A stretch of 64,000 nucleotides of DNA from an uncultured Lachnospiraceae bacterium (lineage in GTDB: Bacteria > Bacillota > Clostridia > Lachnospirales > Lachnospiraceae), in assembly GCA_902781895.1 (NCBI GenBank), contig CACZLA010000003.1:1-64000 (forward strand), written 5' to 3'. A program made the translations under genes and the position numbers. Shown here in pieces: positions 23,965 through 31,401 of the stretch (positions are counted from its first letter, which is position 1; each line of letters opens with the position of its first letter). The notes beneath the pieces were generated by a model, which saw only the letters and a list, made by a program, of their open reading frames with translations, was not told the origin of the DNA and did no database searches.

Positions 23965-26044
23965 TTTATTTGAACAGCAGATAAGATCAGGTGTGGAAAA
24001 TATACCTGAATCATTAAGACCTGAAAACATGGAAAGACGTCTGTCAGCTATGAGTCAGGATGAAAGATATAACAGAAGCCAGAGTACGGATATTCCCGAT
24101 GATGCAGAGTTTGAAAAGATCGCGTCAAAGAAAAAGAAGTCGGGAAAAAGAAAGGTAGTTCTTCCTATAGCGATCGCAGCATCAGTTCTGCTGGCTGCAG
24201 GAGTCGGAGCGTTCTTCCTTCTCAGGAAGAGCGGAGCAACGAAGGATACAGAGATCAAAGGCCTGGGAACTACTCCGGAACAGAATGCAGAGGAAGTTGA
24301 TTCTGACGAGAATTATAAAAAAGCATACAGACTTCTTAAGGATTACAAGAGAAATTATGTAGATGTAATGTATGATGTGGATTATGTTGAGGAAGCTGAT
24401 GCCGAATCCGAAGCCGGTGGAGAAACCTTAAAAGCAATGAATAGTGCCGGGGCAACCGAAGCTTCAAGAGAAGCTTCCACAGGTAACGAAGATTACACAG
24501 ATACAAATGTCAGAACAGAAGGCGTAAGCGAAGCAGATATAATAAAGACCGATGGAAAGTATATATATGCTTATGAAGAAGAGACCGAGCATATCATCAT
24601 TTATAGCGTTGATAATGGCGAGGTATCAAAGATCGGTACGGCAAATGTTCTCGAGGATGATTTCTACTTCGAAGATATGTATATAAACGGCGACAAGCTT
24701 ATCCTCATGGGAGTTTATGATAATAACAGATACAGCTACAGAAACAATGAAACCTGCATATCTATATATGATATCAGCGACAGAACAAATCCTAAGCTTG
24801 ATAAGAGAATAAAGCAGGATGGTTACTATAATTCCTCAAGAATGGTAGGAAGTGTACTTTATACATTTTCAAGAAAGAGCTTTGACCTTGATAAGATCAA
24901 AAAGAGAAAATACGAGAGCTATATCCCTGAGGTTGATGGCGAGGTTATGGCAAACAGCGAGCTGATAGTTCAGGAAGATTCATACACGGATACATTTATA
25001 GTAGTTTCATCAGTTGATGTAAATGAGGCAAAGGTTATTGATAAGATGGCTATCCTCGGAGGATCTGATACATTATATGTAAGCAGCGAAAACATCTACC
25101 TGGCAGACAGAACCTACAACTGGGATTCCTTCGGTTATGACGATGATACAAGACTTGTAAAGATATCCTACAGTGATGGTGATTTCAAGTATGAAGCAGA
25201 GGGAGATTTCCCCGGATATCTGAATGATGATTACAGCATCGATGAGTATGAAGGAAATGTAAGAATAGTTTCTTCTTACAGAGACAGCGACTATACACAG
25301 TATAACGGTCTGTTTATTCTGGATGAGAACCTGAAGCAGAGAAGCGTTATCAAGAAGCTGGCAGAGGGTGAGACCATCCGTTCGGCAAGATTCATGGGTA
25401 AAGCTGCATACTTTGTAACCTTCAGAAATATGGATCCTCTCTTTGCAGTAGATCTTTCGGATCCTGATAATCCGAGAGTTACAGATTACCTGAAGATCCC
25501 CGGATTTTCAGCTTACATGCATCCTTATGGAGACAATCTGCTTCTGGGAATCGGATATGATTTTACAACCGAGAATCAGCTGGGTGGTTCCATAAAGCTT
25601 TCAATGTTTGATGTCAGCGATCCATTTGATATAAAGGAGCTTGATACAAAGATTCTTTATAACTACAACAGTGCTTCGGTTTTAAATGACAGAAGAGCGT
25701 TCATGTTCAATGAAAAGGACGGAACCTTCGGATTCTCAACAGGTGCTATGTGGGTCTACTATGATGATGATGCTGAATGGTACGAAGAATACTACGGAGA
25801 CGAGTACACTGACTGGGCAGACAATGTAGACTTTGATACAGAGGGACTTTACTACGAAGTATATGACTACGATGAGAATAAAGGATTTGAGTGTAAGATG
25901 GATGAAAAACTGGAAGGACTTTACAGCTCAGTCCTGGGAACAAGAGGAATCGTTATCGGAGATTATCTCTATGTGATCCAGTCCGGAAATGGTATCAAAT
26001 CATATGACACCGAAAACTACAAACTGTATGACGAGTGCGATTAA
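23948..26044 (+). CDS. Membrane-anchored beta-propeller protein, probable sigma-factor partner
   Basis: 698 aa. A short cytoplasmic segment (1-65) ends in a basic stretch and one transmembrane helix (about 69-90, VVLPIAIAASVLLAAGVGAFFLL). An extracytoplasmic region of about 600 residues follows, of the beta-propeller family seen in archaea and clostridia (motif RTEGVSEADIIKTDGKYIYAY near 185, then repeated blade strands such as YINGDKLILMGVYDN). The C-terminus is very acidic and Tyr-rich. The start ATG 23948 is 8 nt after GGAGG and lies within the sigma gene, so translation is coupled. By position and topology it could hold the sigma factor and sense the cell surface, but no recognised anti-sigma motif (zinc HxxxCxxC) is present. 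Confidence 0.8.
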   Translation: MDNRDNLFEQQIRSGVENIPESLRPENMERRLSAMSQDERYNRSQSTDIPDDAEFEKIASKKKKSGKRKVVLPIAIAASVLLAAGVGAFFLLRKSGATKDTEIKGLGTTPEQNAEEVDSDENYKKAYRLLKDYKRNYVDVMYDVDYVEEADAESEAGGETLKAMNSAGATEASREASTGNEDYTDTNVRTEGVSEADIIKTDGKYIYAYEEETEHIIIYSVDNGEVSKIGTANVLEDDFYFEDMYINGDKLILMGVYDNNRYSYRNNETCISIYDISDRTNPKLDKRIKQDGYYNSSRMVGSVLYTFSRKSFDLDKIKKRKYESYIPEVDGEVMANSELIVQEDSYTDTFIVVSSVDVNEAKVIDKMAILGGSDTLYVSSENIYLADRTYNWDSFGYDDDTRLVKISYSDGDFKYEAEGDFPGYLNDDYSIDEYEGNVRIVSSYRDSDYTQYNGLFILDENLKQRSVIKKLAEGETIRSARFMGKAAYFVTFRNMDPLFAVDLSDPDNPRVTDYLKIPGFSAYMHPYGDNLLLGIGYDFTTENQLGGSIKLSMFDVSDPFDIKELDTKILYNYNSASVLNDRRAFMFNEKDGTFGFSTGAMWVYYDDDAEWYEEYYGDEYTDWADNVDFDTEGLYYEVYDYDENKGFECKMDEKLEGLYSSVLGTRGIVIGDYLYVIQSGNGIKSYDTENYKLYDECD

Positions 26045-26141
26045 AAGGAATTGATGAAAGGAATAAAATATTGTGAAAAATTGAACAAGAAACGTGTTGG
26101 TTTTTAAGTCAATTTTCACGAAATTGCAACTCGTACTTACG

Positions 26142-26180
26142 TTACCCCCGCTACTGTGTTAATATAAGTAGTGGGGGTAA
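26142..26180. promoter_or_regulatory. 14-bp inverted repeat upstream of the CarD-like gene
   Basis: TTACCCCCGCTACT (26142-26155) and AGTAGTGGGGGTAA (26167-26180) pair at 13 of 14 positions around an 11-nt AT-rich centre containing TTAATATA, a possible -10. No T-run follows, so it is not a terminator. It ends 27 bp before ATG 26208. It could be an operator flanking the promoter or an RNA hairpin just upstream of the ribosome binding site. Confidence 0.5.
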
Positions 26181-26207
26181 TCCATAAAATCAGAGGTGCG
26201 TTTGGGG

Positions 26208-26708
26208 ATGTTTAATATAGGTGATTTTATTATTTACGGTAACAACGGTGTCTGCAAGATAACCAATGTAGGACCGATGAAAATGCCCGGAGTTCCCAAG
26301 GACAGACTTTATTACACAATGGTACCATGTTATATCAGAGATAGCGAAATTTTTACCCCCATCGATAATGAAAGAGTGGTAATGCGTAAGGTCATGTCCA
26401 AGGATGAGGCAGAGGATTTCATTCAGAGTATTTCCGAAATAAAAGAGCTTGAAATTATTGAAGAGAAAAAACGTGAACTTGAATACAAACAGGCAGTTCT
26501 CACCTGTGAGCCGGAGATTCTGGTAAGTCTGATCAAGACTATTCACACAAGGATGGAAGATCGTATAGCAGTGGGAAAAAAGGTTACCTCATCTGATTCG
26601 AAATACTTCCATATAGCAGAAGAAAGTTTGTGCGGAGAACTTGCTATTTCGTTGGAAATGGATAAGGATGAAGTCAGGGACTACATAAAAGAAAAGGTTG
26701 AGTTTTAG
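26208..26708 (+). CDS. CarD-like transcriptional regulator
   Basis: 166 aa, the normal size for CarD/CdnL proteins. The N-terminal Tudor-like RNA-polymerase-interacting domain is visible (FNIGDFIIYGNNGVCKITNV, DRLYYTMVPCY, IFTPIDN near residue 50), followed by a helical C-terminal domain that binds promoter DNA (AVLTCEPEILVSLIKTI, DSKYFHIAEESLCGELAISL). Such proteins bind the RNAP beta subunit and stabilise open complexes. ATG 26208 is chosen: GAGGTG lies 9 nt upstream and the family begins MFxIGD; GTG 26196 is less likely. It is monocistronic with its own terminator and is preceded by a striking inverted repeat. Confidence 0.85.
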   Translation: MFNIGDFIIYGNNGVCKITNVGPMKMPGVPKDRLYYTMVPCYIRDSEIFTPIDNERVVMRKVMSKDEAEDFIQSISEIKELEIIEEKKRELEYKQAVLTCEPEILVSLIKTIHTRMEDRIAVGKKVTSSDSKYFHIAEESLCGELAISLEMDKDEVRDYIKEKVEF

Positions 26709-26714
26709 CGAAAG

Positions 26715-26741
26715 ACCGATGGCGGATGCCATCGGTTTTTT
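26715..26741 (+). terminator. Intrinsic terminator of the CarD-like gene
   Basis: Perfect 9-bp stem ACCGATGGC (26715-26723) with GCCATCGGT (26728-26736), GGAT tetraloop, TTTTTT. Confidence 0.92.
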
Positions 26742-26775
26742 GCTGTTTTCGGGGATATAGTGTATACTGAATACA

Positions 26776-26864
26776 TGATGTCATTCTGAGCGTGAAGAAA
26801 CGCGTGATGTCATTCTGAGCGTGAAGAAACGCTTGATGTCATTCTGAGCGAAGCGAAGAATCTG
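26776..26864. repeat. Dispersed GTCATTCTGAG repeat, tandem triple copy 2
   Basis: Three copies in a row: 26776-26804 and 26805-26833 carry GCGTGAAGAAACGC in place of the usual second half, and 26834-26864 is a standard copy ending in GAAGAATCTGA. They fill the space between the CarD terminator and rlmD. The only tandem amplification of this element in the window. Confidence 0.88.
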
Positions 26865-26881
26865 ATTTAGCAGGTAGAGAT

Positions 26882-28420
26882 ATGGAAAAAAATGATATTT
26901 ATGAAATAACTATAGAAGATATGTCCGATGAGGGGCTTGGAATAGGGCATGCAGATGGTATGGTTGTATTTACCAAGGACACGGTTGTGGGAGATATGGC
27001 CGAGATAAAGATAGTCAAGGTAAAGAAAAACTATGCCTTCGGACGGCTTGAGAAGCTGACGGAACCATCGCCCTTCAGAGTTGAACCTGAGTGCCCTGTG
27101 GCCAGACAGTGCGGCGGCTGCACCCTTCAGCATATCAGTTATGAGAAGGAACTTGAACTGAAGAAAAACAGAGTCATGAACTGCCTGAAAAGGATAGGCG
27201 GCATAGAGTCCCCTGAAAACTATTTTGAAGAAGCAGTCGGTATGGAAAAACCGGAACGCTATAGAAATAAGATGCAGTTCCCTGTGGGAGACAGAAGACG
27301 CGGAGGTGTAGTGGGAAAAGGAGAAAAGGACTGGAATGTATTTAGCTGCTCTACCTCTACAGTGCTGGGTTTCTATGCAGGCAGAACCCATAATATTGTT
27401 CCTCTGGAAGACTGCGGTACAGGTCATGAGGTTAACAGCTATGTGATAAGAGCCGTGTGTAAATGGGCAGATAAATATCAGGTGAGTATATATAATGAAA
27501 ATACCGGGGAAGGTCTGCTGAGACATGTGCTCACAAGAGTCGGTTTTTCTACCGGAGAGCTTATGATATGTCTCGTTGCTGCAAACAGAAAGGTTCCTGA
27601 GATGGACAAGCTTGTCATCATGGTAAAAAAGGAGCTGGACAGATATAACGAGAGTAAAGGCTTTAAGATAAATGATGAGAACAGTGGGATGTCAAATTAT
27701 AAAAGGAATCCCGAGTATATAAAACTGAAGTCTCTGGTGCTGAATATCAATTATGAAAATACAAATAGGATACTGGGCAGAAAGACCATGCTAATAAACG
27801 GATATGATTATATATCTGATTATATAGACGGTGTGAAGTTTCATATTTCCGCAGAGTCCTTCTATCAGGTAAATCCCCTTCAGACTGAAAAGCTTTATGC
27901 CAAAGCGGTGGAATATGCAGGACTTACGGGGAAAGAAAATGTCTGGGATATGTATTCGGGTATCGGAACTATTTCCCTTATCATGGCAAAGAAGGCAAAG
28001 AAGGTTTACGGAGTTGAGATAGTTCCGAAGGCCATAGATAATGCGCGGGAAAACGCCCAGATAAATGGTATAGATAACGCCGAGTTTTTCGTAGGAAAAG
28101 CAGAGGAGGTTGTTCCCAAGTGGGTTCAGGAGCAGACTGAAAAATATGAGTCTGCTGACGGTGCATCCGGCAATGCAGAGAATCTGATAGATGTAGTTGT
28201 GGTTGACCCGCCTCGAAAGGGCTGCGATGAAAAGCTGCTTGAGACCATAGCTCTGATGCAGCCGAAGAGGCTGGTGTATGTATCCTGCGATCCGGCCACC
28301 CTGTCCAGAGATATAAAGATACTTTCGGAGAAGGGATTCAAACTGATAAAATACAGTGTATATGATCAGTTCTGCCGAAGCATGCATGTGGAGACCGTTG
28401 CGCTGATCGAACGAGTCTAA
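26882..28420 (+). CDS. rlmD: 23S rRNA (uracil-5-)-methyltransferase, RlmD/TrmA family
   Basis: 512 aa. SAM-dependent U-to-m5U methylation of RNA. An N-terminal TRAM domain (about 5-60) leads to an iron-sulfur cluster motif CPVARQCGGC (about 72-81, with a further Cys near 158). The SAM-binding region has NVWDMYSGIGTISL, and the catalytic region has VVVDPPRKGCDEKLL and YVSCDPATLSRDI with the nucleophilic Cys. It is longer than E. coli RlmD (433 aa), with an insert around residues 250-290. Clostridia often have two or three paralogues, so the exact site (U1939 or another) is not certain. Its 3' end converges with the DinB-like gene. Confidence 0.9.
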   Translation: MEKNDIYEITIEDMSDEGLGIGHADGMVVFTKDTVVGDMAEIKIVKVKKNYAFGRLEKLTEPSPFRVEPECPVARQCGGCTLQHISYEKELELKKNRVMNCLKRIGGIESPENYFEEAVGMEKPERYRNKMQFPVGDRRRGGVVGKGEKDWNVFSCSTSTVLGFYAGRTHNIVPLEDCGTGHEVNSYVIRAVCKWADKYQVSIYNENTGEGLLRHVLTRVGFSTGELMICLVAANRKVPEMDKLVIMVKKELDRYNESKGFKINDENSGMSNYKRNPEYIKLKSLVLNINYENTNRILGRKTMLINGYDYISDYIDGVKFHISAESFYQVNPLQTEKLYAKAVEYAGLTGKENVWDMYSGIGTISLIMAKKAKKVYGVEIVPKAIDNARENAQINGIDNAEFFVGKAEEVVPKWVQEQTEKYESADGASGNAENLIDVVVVDPPRKGCDEKLLETIALMQPKRLVYVSCDPATLSRDIKILSEKGFKLIKYSVYDQFCRSMHVETVALIERV

Positions 28421-28440
28421 ATTCAAAGGATTACGCTTTT

Positions 28441-28968
28441 TTATTTCGCGGTGACCTGTCCTTTGCGATAACGGCCGAAGAAGATACCGTCGTCAACATA
28501 TTTATCCGTCTGAGAAACCCACATCGGGAATTCTCCTGTTGCTACAGCTGTCTGTCCGTTCAGCATTCCGGTATGGAAGGACAGATGCCTGTATTGGCGG
28601 AGCACCAGTTCCATACGTGTATAGATGCAGTTTTCCGGCTTTTCATATAGCATATCATCAGTTAGTGAATCCAGATATTCCATTGTTTTCTTCTCTATTT
28701 GATCCAGGTAAGATAGGAGATCTTCGTCCGATAAAACAACACTTGTCGGATTGTCGGGATTATCCATTCCATCCTCGTGAAAGGAAGGCTCCTCATAAAC
28801 ATATGGATTGATAAACCATTTATCGGCTGAGTGAAGGGCGTGATAGGCCCATCTCCAACATGGAGCTCCGCAACAAAGTGCGTTTCTGTCATAGGTTTGT
28901 ATGGAGGTGCGGATATTTAAGAAGTTTGGTTTTACAGTGTCTTTAATGATCATACATAATTCGTTCAT
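28441..28968 (-). CDS. DinB-superfamily protein
   Basis: 175 aa, helical-bundle protein with the likely metal-binding histidines of the DinB/YfiT fold (WRWAYHALHSADKWF near 45 and RQYRHLSFHTGMLNGQ near 125). Members are metal-dependent transferases or hydrolases, some using low-molecular-weight thiols; the role here is unknown. ATG 28968 has GGAGG 9 nt upstream; the upstream ATG 28986 contributes only six residues that encode the SD itself. Its promoter and the LysR palindrome lie in the divergent 127-bp region, suggesting control by the neighbouring LysR protein. Confidence 0.75.
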   Translation of the reverse strand: MNELCMIIKDTVKPNFLNIRTSIQTYDRNALCCGAPCWRWAYHALHSADKWFINPYVYEEPSFHEDGMDNPDNPTSVVLSDEDLLSYLDQIEKKTMEYLDSLTDDMLYEKPENCIYTRMELVLRQYRHLSFHTGMLNGQTAVATGEFPMWVSQTDKYVDDGIFFGRYRKGQVTAK

Positions 28969-29004
28969 AAGAAATCCTCCTTGCATTTGATTGATTGTGA
29001 TTGT

Positions 29005-29033
29005 ATAATAACACCAAAAATAGTATCAGTAAA
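29005..29033 (-). promoter_or_regulatory. Promoter of the DinB-like gene
   Basis: Minus strand: -35 TTTACT (29033-29028), 17-bp spacer, -10 TATTAT (29010-29005). Confidence 0.5.
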
Positions 29034-29054
29034 ATTGAAATAAGTGAAAATATA

Positions 29055-29071
29055 GTTCAATAATATTGAAC
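29055..29071. promoter_or_regulatory. Perfect 17-bp palindrome, LysR operator candidate
   Basis: GTTCAATA-A-TATTGAAC, a perfect 8-1-8 inverted repeat that contains a T-N11-A core, in the divergent region between the LysR gene and the DinB-like gene. It lies 22 bp upstream of the DinB-like gene's -35 and 43 bp from the LysR start: the classic position for LysR activation and autorepression. Confidence 0.6.
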
Positions 29072-29113
29072 ATGAGGAAAGGGGATACTTTTTTCTTTGT
29101 ATGGTGAACCGGT

Positions 29114-29992
29114 ATGACAATTACGCAGTTAAGTACATTTTTAAAAATCACGGAATTGAATAGCTTTTCGGCTGCCGCCGATAGTCTGGGGTATGCACAG
29201 TCCACAGTTACAACACAGATCAAGCAGCTTGAGGATGAGTTGGGCTGCGTGTTGTTCGAACGTCTGGGAAAAACAATCTCATTAACATCGTCAGGGGAAA
29301 GGCTGATAGCATACGCTGAAAAAATGCTTCAGCTGGAACGGGAGATAAGACTTGATGTGACGGATGAAGAAAACCCTGCGGGAGTTTTGAAACTGGGTGT
29401 ATCGGAGTCGCTCTGTATAAGCCGATTCCCGCAGATCCTGATGGAATTTAATAAAAATAATCCGCGGACTGAGATCAGAATACAGTTTGTTACACATGAA
29501 AGTATCCCGGATCTTCTGCAAAAGGGAGAACTTGATATGGTTTATACACTTAACCCGCTCATTGAGGATGAGAGGATCAAGTGTCTGCACAAGAAACGGG
29601 AGCATCTGGGCTTCTATGTTTCACCCGGTCATCCTATGGCCGGTAAAACCATTAGGGAAAAAGATTTGAAGGATGTGCCTCTTCTGCTGACCGGACATAA
29701 CTGTAATTTCCGACATATGCTGGTTTCTGATCTTGAGGGAAATGGCATCTCGCCGAATATTGTACTTGAAACGAGCAGTAAAGAAGTTCTGAAACAATTT
29801 GCAAAGGGTGGATTCGGAGTAGCCTTCATACCGGAAATGGCGGCAGAAAAAGAAATAAAGGATGGTAAACTAAAGCCCCTTGCCTGGAAAGGAAAGGATT
29901 TTCCTGTTTATTCACAGCTATTGATCCATAAGGATAAACATCAGAACAAAGCAATCGGTCGTTTGGTTGATCATATCAGGCAGTTGGGATAG
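29114..29992 (+). CDS. LysR-family transcriptional regulator
   Basis: 292 aa. The N-terminal winged helix-turn-helix (residues 3-62) has the LysR signature FLKITELNSFSAAADSLGYAQSTVTTQIKQLE, and the two-lobed effector domain begins near residue 90 (GVLKLGVSESLCISRFP). It is divergent from the DinB-like gene, with a perfect palindrome between them, so that gene is its most likely target. The effector is unknown. Confidence 0.9.
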   Translation: MTITQLSTFLKITELNSFSAAADSLGYAQSTVTTQIKQLEDELGCVLFERLGKTISLTSSGERLIAYAEKMLQLEREIRLDVTDEENPAGVLKLGVSESLCISRFPQILMEFNKNNPRTEIRIQFVTHESIPDLLQKGELDMVYTLNPLIEDERIKCLHKKREHLGFYVSPGHPMAGKTIREKDLKDVPLLLTGHNCNFRHMLVSDLEGNGISPNIVLETSSKEVLKQFAKGGFGVAFIPEMAAEKEIKDGKLKPLAWKGKDFPVYSQLLIHKDKHQNKAIGRLVDHIRQLG

Positions 29993-30041
29993 ATCAGATT
30001 TTTGGTTAAACGAAAATTAAAAGAACGAAAAGGAGATTATT

Positions 30042-30644
30042 ATGGGTGTATTTTCAAAGGTTCACAGATACAGAGATGCAGGTCAGGATGCGAATGTTAA
30101 TAATGTAGCCAGATTCGGACAGCCATATAATTCGCTGTTTACTTCTACAAAGATTTTTACCCTGCATCATCATATAGATATCACTGATGCGAGTGAACGT
30201 GTAATTTATAAAGCTGACACAAAGGTTTTTACTATCCATGACACCACTGATATTACGGATTATACCGGGGCTCCGGTGGCTCATATTGAAAGGAAGATTT
30301 TTTCATTCCATGAAAGACATTACATTACAATGTCAAATGGTCTCAGTTTTCAGCTTTCAAATGAATTGTTCCATATTATCAAGGATATCACAAATATCGA
30401 GGGGCTTGGCTGGCAGATGCGTGGAAATATACTTGCCCTGAATTTTGAGATATATGATACAAACGGAAACATAGTTGCGGTTATCGGACAGAAGATGATA
30501 TCAATGCATGATAAATACTGTATAGATATATATCGCCCGGACTGCGAACAGATAGTGGTTGCAATCCTCGTTACTCTCCAGCATATGATATGTGACAGAG
30601 AAAACAGAAATTCATCCTCGTATTCATATTCGGGAAACAATTGA
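30042..30644 (+). CDS. LURP-one-related (tubby-like) protein
   Basis: 200 aa. Repeated beta-hairpins such as KIFTLHHHIDITDASERVIY, VFTIHDTTDITDYTGAPVA and KMISMHDKYCIDIY match the LURP-one/YxjI (tubby C-terminal-like barrel) family. The last ~15 residues are Ser/Tyr/Asn-rich. Members are thought to scaffold or bind phospholipid; bacterial function is unclear. AAGGAG precedes ATG. It is tail to tail with the PH-domain gene, 10 bp apart. Confidence 0.75.
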   Translation: MGVFSKVHRYRDAGQDANVNNVARFGQPYNSLFTSTKIFTLHHHIDITDASERVIYKADTKVFTIHDTTDITDYTGAPVAHIERKIFSFHERHYITMSNGLSFQLSNELFHIIKDITNIEGLGWQMRGNILALNFEIYDTNGNIVAVIGQKMISMHDKYCIDIYRPDCEQIVVAILVTLQHMICDRENRNSSSYSYSGNN

Positions 30645-30654
30645 TATTCATTGA

Positions 30655-31059
30655 TCAGTGATGGTAATCGTCATAATCATCAAAATCATCATCAAAATCT
30701 TGATGACCGTGATCGCTCATGTATTCACGACCGCTGATCCTCTTACGCTGACGTTCTTCCTCAACCAGCTGTGACAGCTGCTCCTTTGCTTCCTGAGAGT
30801 GCTTTATATTTTTGATAATGAAGCATCCCATGGTTTTATCGGAGCTGTCTACCTTTATGGAACCGAGTCCGAATATTCTTTGTATAAATGAACGACTGAG
30901 TGAAAGATCCAGAACTCTGTAAAGTCGTATCTCATCCTCTCTGATACTGAGCATTCCGGATTTTATGAAAAGACGCTCCTCGTCAAAGCTGTAAACTGTA
31001 AATGTCCAGGGCAGTCCGCACCAGATTCTTTTACGTTCTCTGAATAGTATTTCTCCCAT
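30655..31059 (-). CDS. Bacterial PH-domain protein with Asp/His-rich tail
   Basis: 134 aa. The region IWCGLPWTFTVYSFDEERLFIKSGML...EIRLYRVLDLSLSRSFIQRIFGLGSIKV (residues 11-70) matches bacterial pleckstrin-homology domains (YdbT/bPH_2). The final ~20 residues are almost only Asp, His and Tyr (DHGHQDFDDDFDDYDDYHH), which may bind metal ions. ATG 31059 is chosen because GGAGG lies 7 nt upstream; in-frame codons further up are non-conserved. Function unknown. Confidence 0.7.
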   Translation of the reverse strand: MGEILFRERKRIWCGLPWTFTVYSFDEERLFIKSGMLSIREDEIRLYRVLDLSLSRSFIQRIFGLGSIKVDSSDKTMGCFIIKNIKHSQEAKEQLSQLVEEERQRKRISGREYMSDHGHQDFDDDFDDYDDYHH

Positions 31060-31170
31060 GATAAACCTCCTGATTCGGTATGTTTTATTGCAGGATATAA
31101 AGGCTTTTAACCTCACAAAATAAGAATACATTACTTGGGTTATTCTTTCAAGAGTTTTTGCATTTGTCTT

Positions 31171-31200
31171 TTGACACTTATGTCATAAAAATGTTATAAT
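31171..31200 (+). promoter_or_regulatory. Strong promoter of the TPM operon
   Basis: -35 TTGACA (perfect, 31171-31176), 18-bp spacer, extended -10 TGTTATAAT (TATAAT 31195-31200). One of the two best promoters in the window. Confidence 0.75.
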
Positions 31201-31248
31201 GAAGTGTATTTTTTATAAGTAAAAATAATAAAACGGGAGGTTAAGACC

Positions 31249-31401
31249 ATGCCTGATTTAAATGATTTAAAAGGACTTGCCGACAAGGCAGGGGACGCTG
31301 TTAAAAAAGCGGGAATAAAAGAAGAAGATATTGAGAAATATAAAGATAAAGCTATAGATGTAGCTAAGGATTTATTCGATAAGAAAAAGGATAAGAAATA
31401 A
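31249..31401 (+). CDS. 50-aa helical protein at the head of the TPM operon
   Basis: 50 aa from ATG 31249 with GGGAGG 8 nt upstream; the TAA stop abuts the next ATG with no gap. The sequence is all charged amphipathic helix (LADKAGDAVKKAGIKEEDI, then YKDKAIDVAKDLFDKKKDKK), Lys- and Asp-rich, with no Cys, and resembles short CsbD/Asp23-like or LEA-like stress peptides only in composition. It is too short for many gene finders. It is directly behind a near-consensus promoter, so it should be the best-expressed gene of the operon. Function unknown. Confidence 0.7.
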   Translation: MPDLNDLKGLADKAGDAVKKAGIKEEDIEKYKDKAIDVAKDLFDKKKDKK

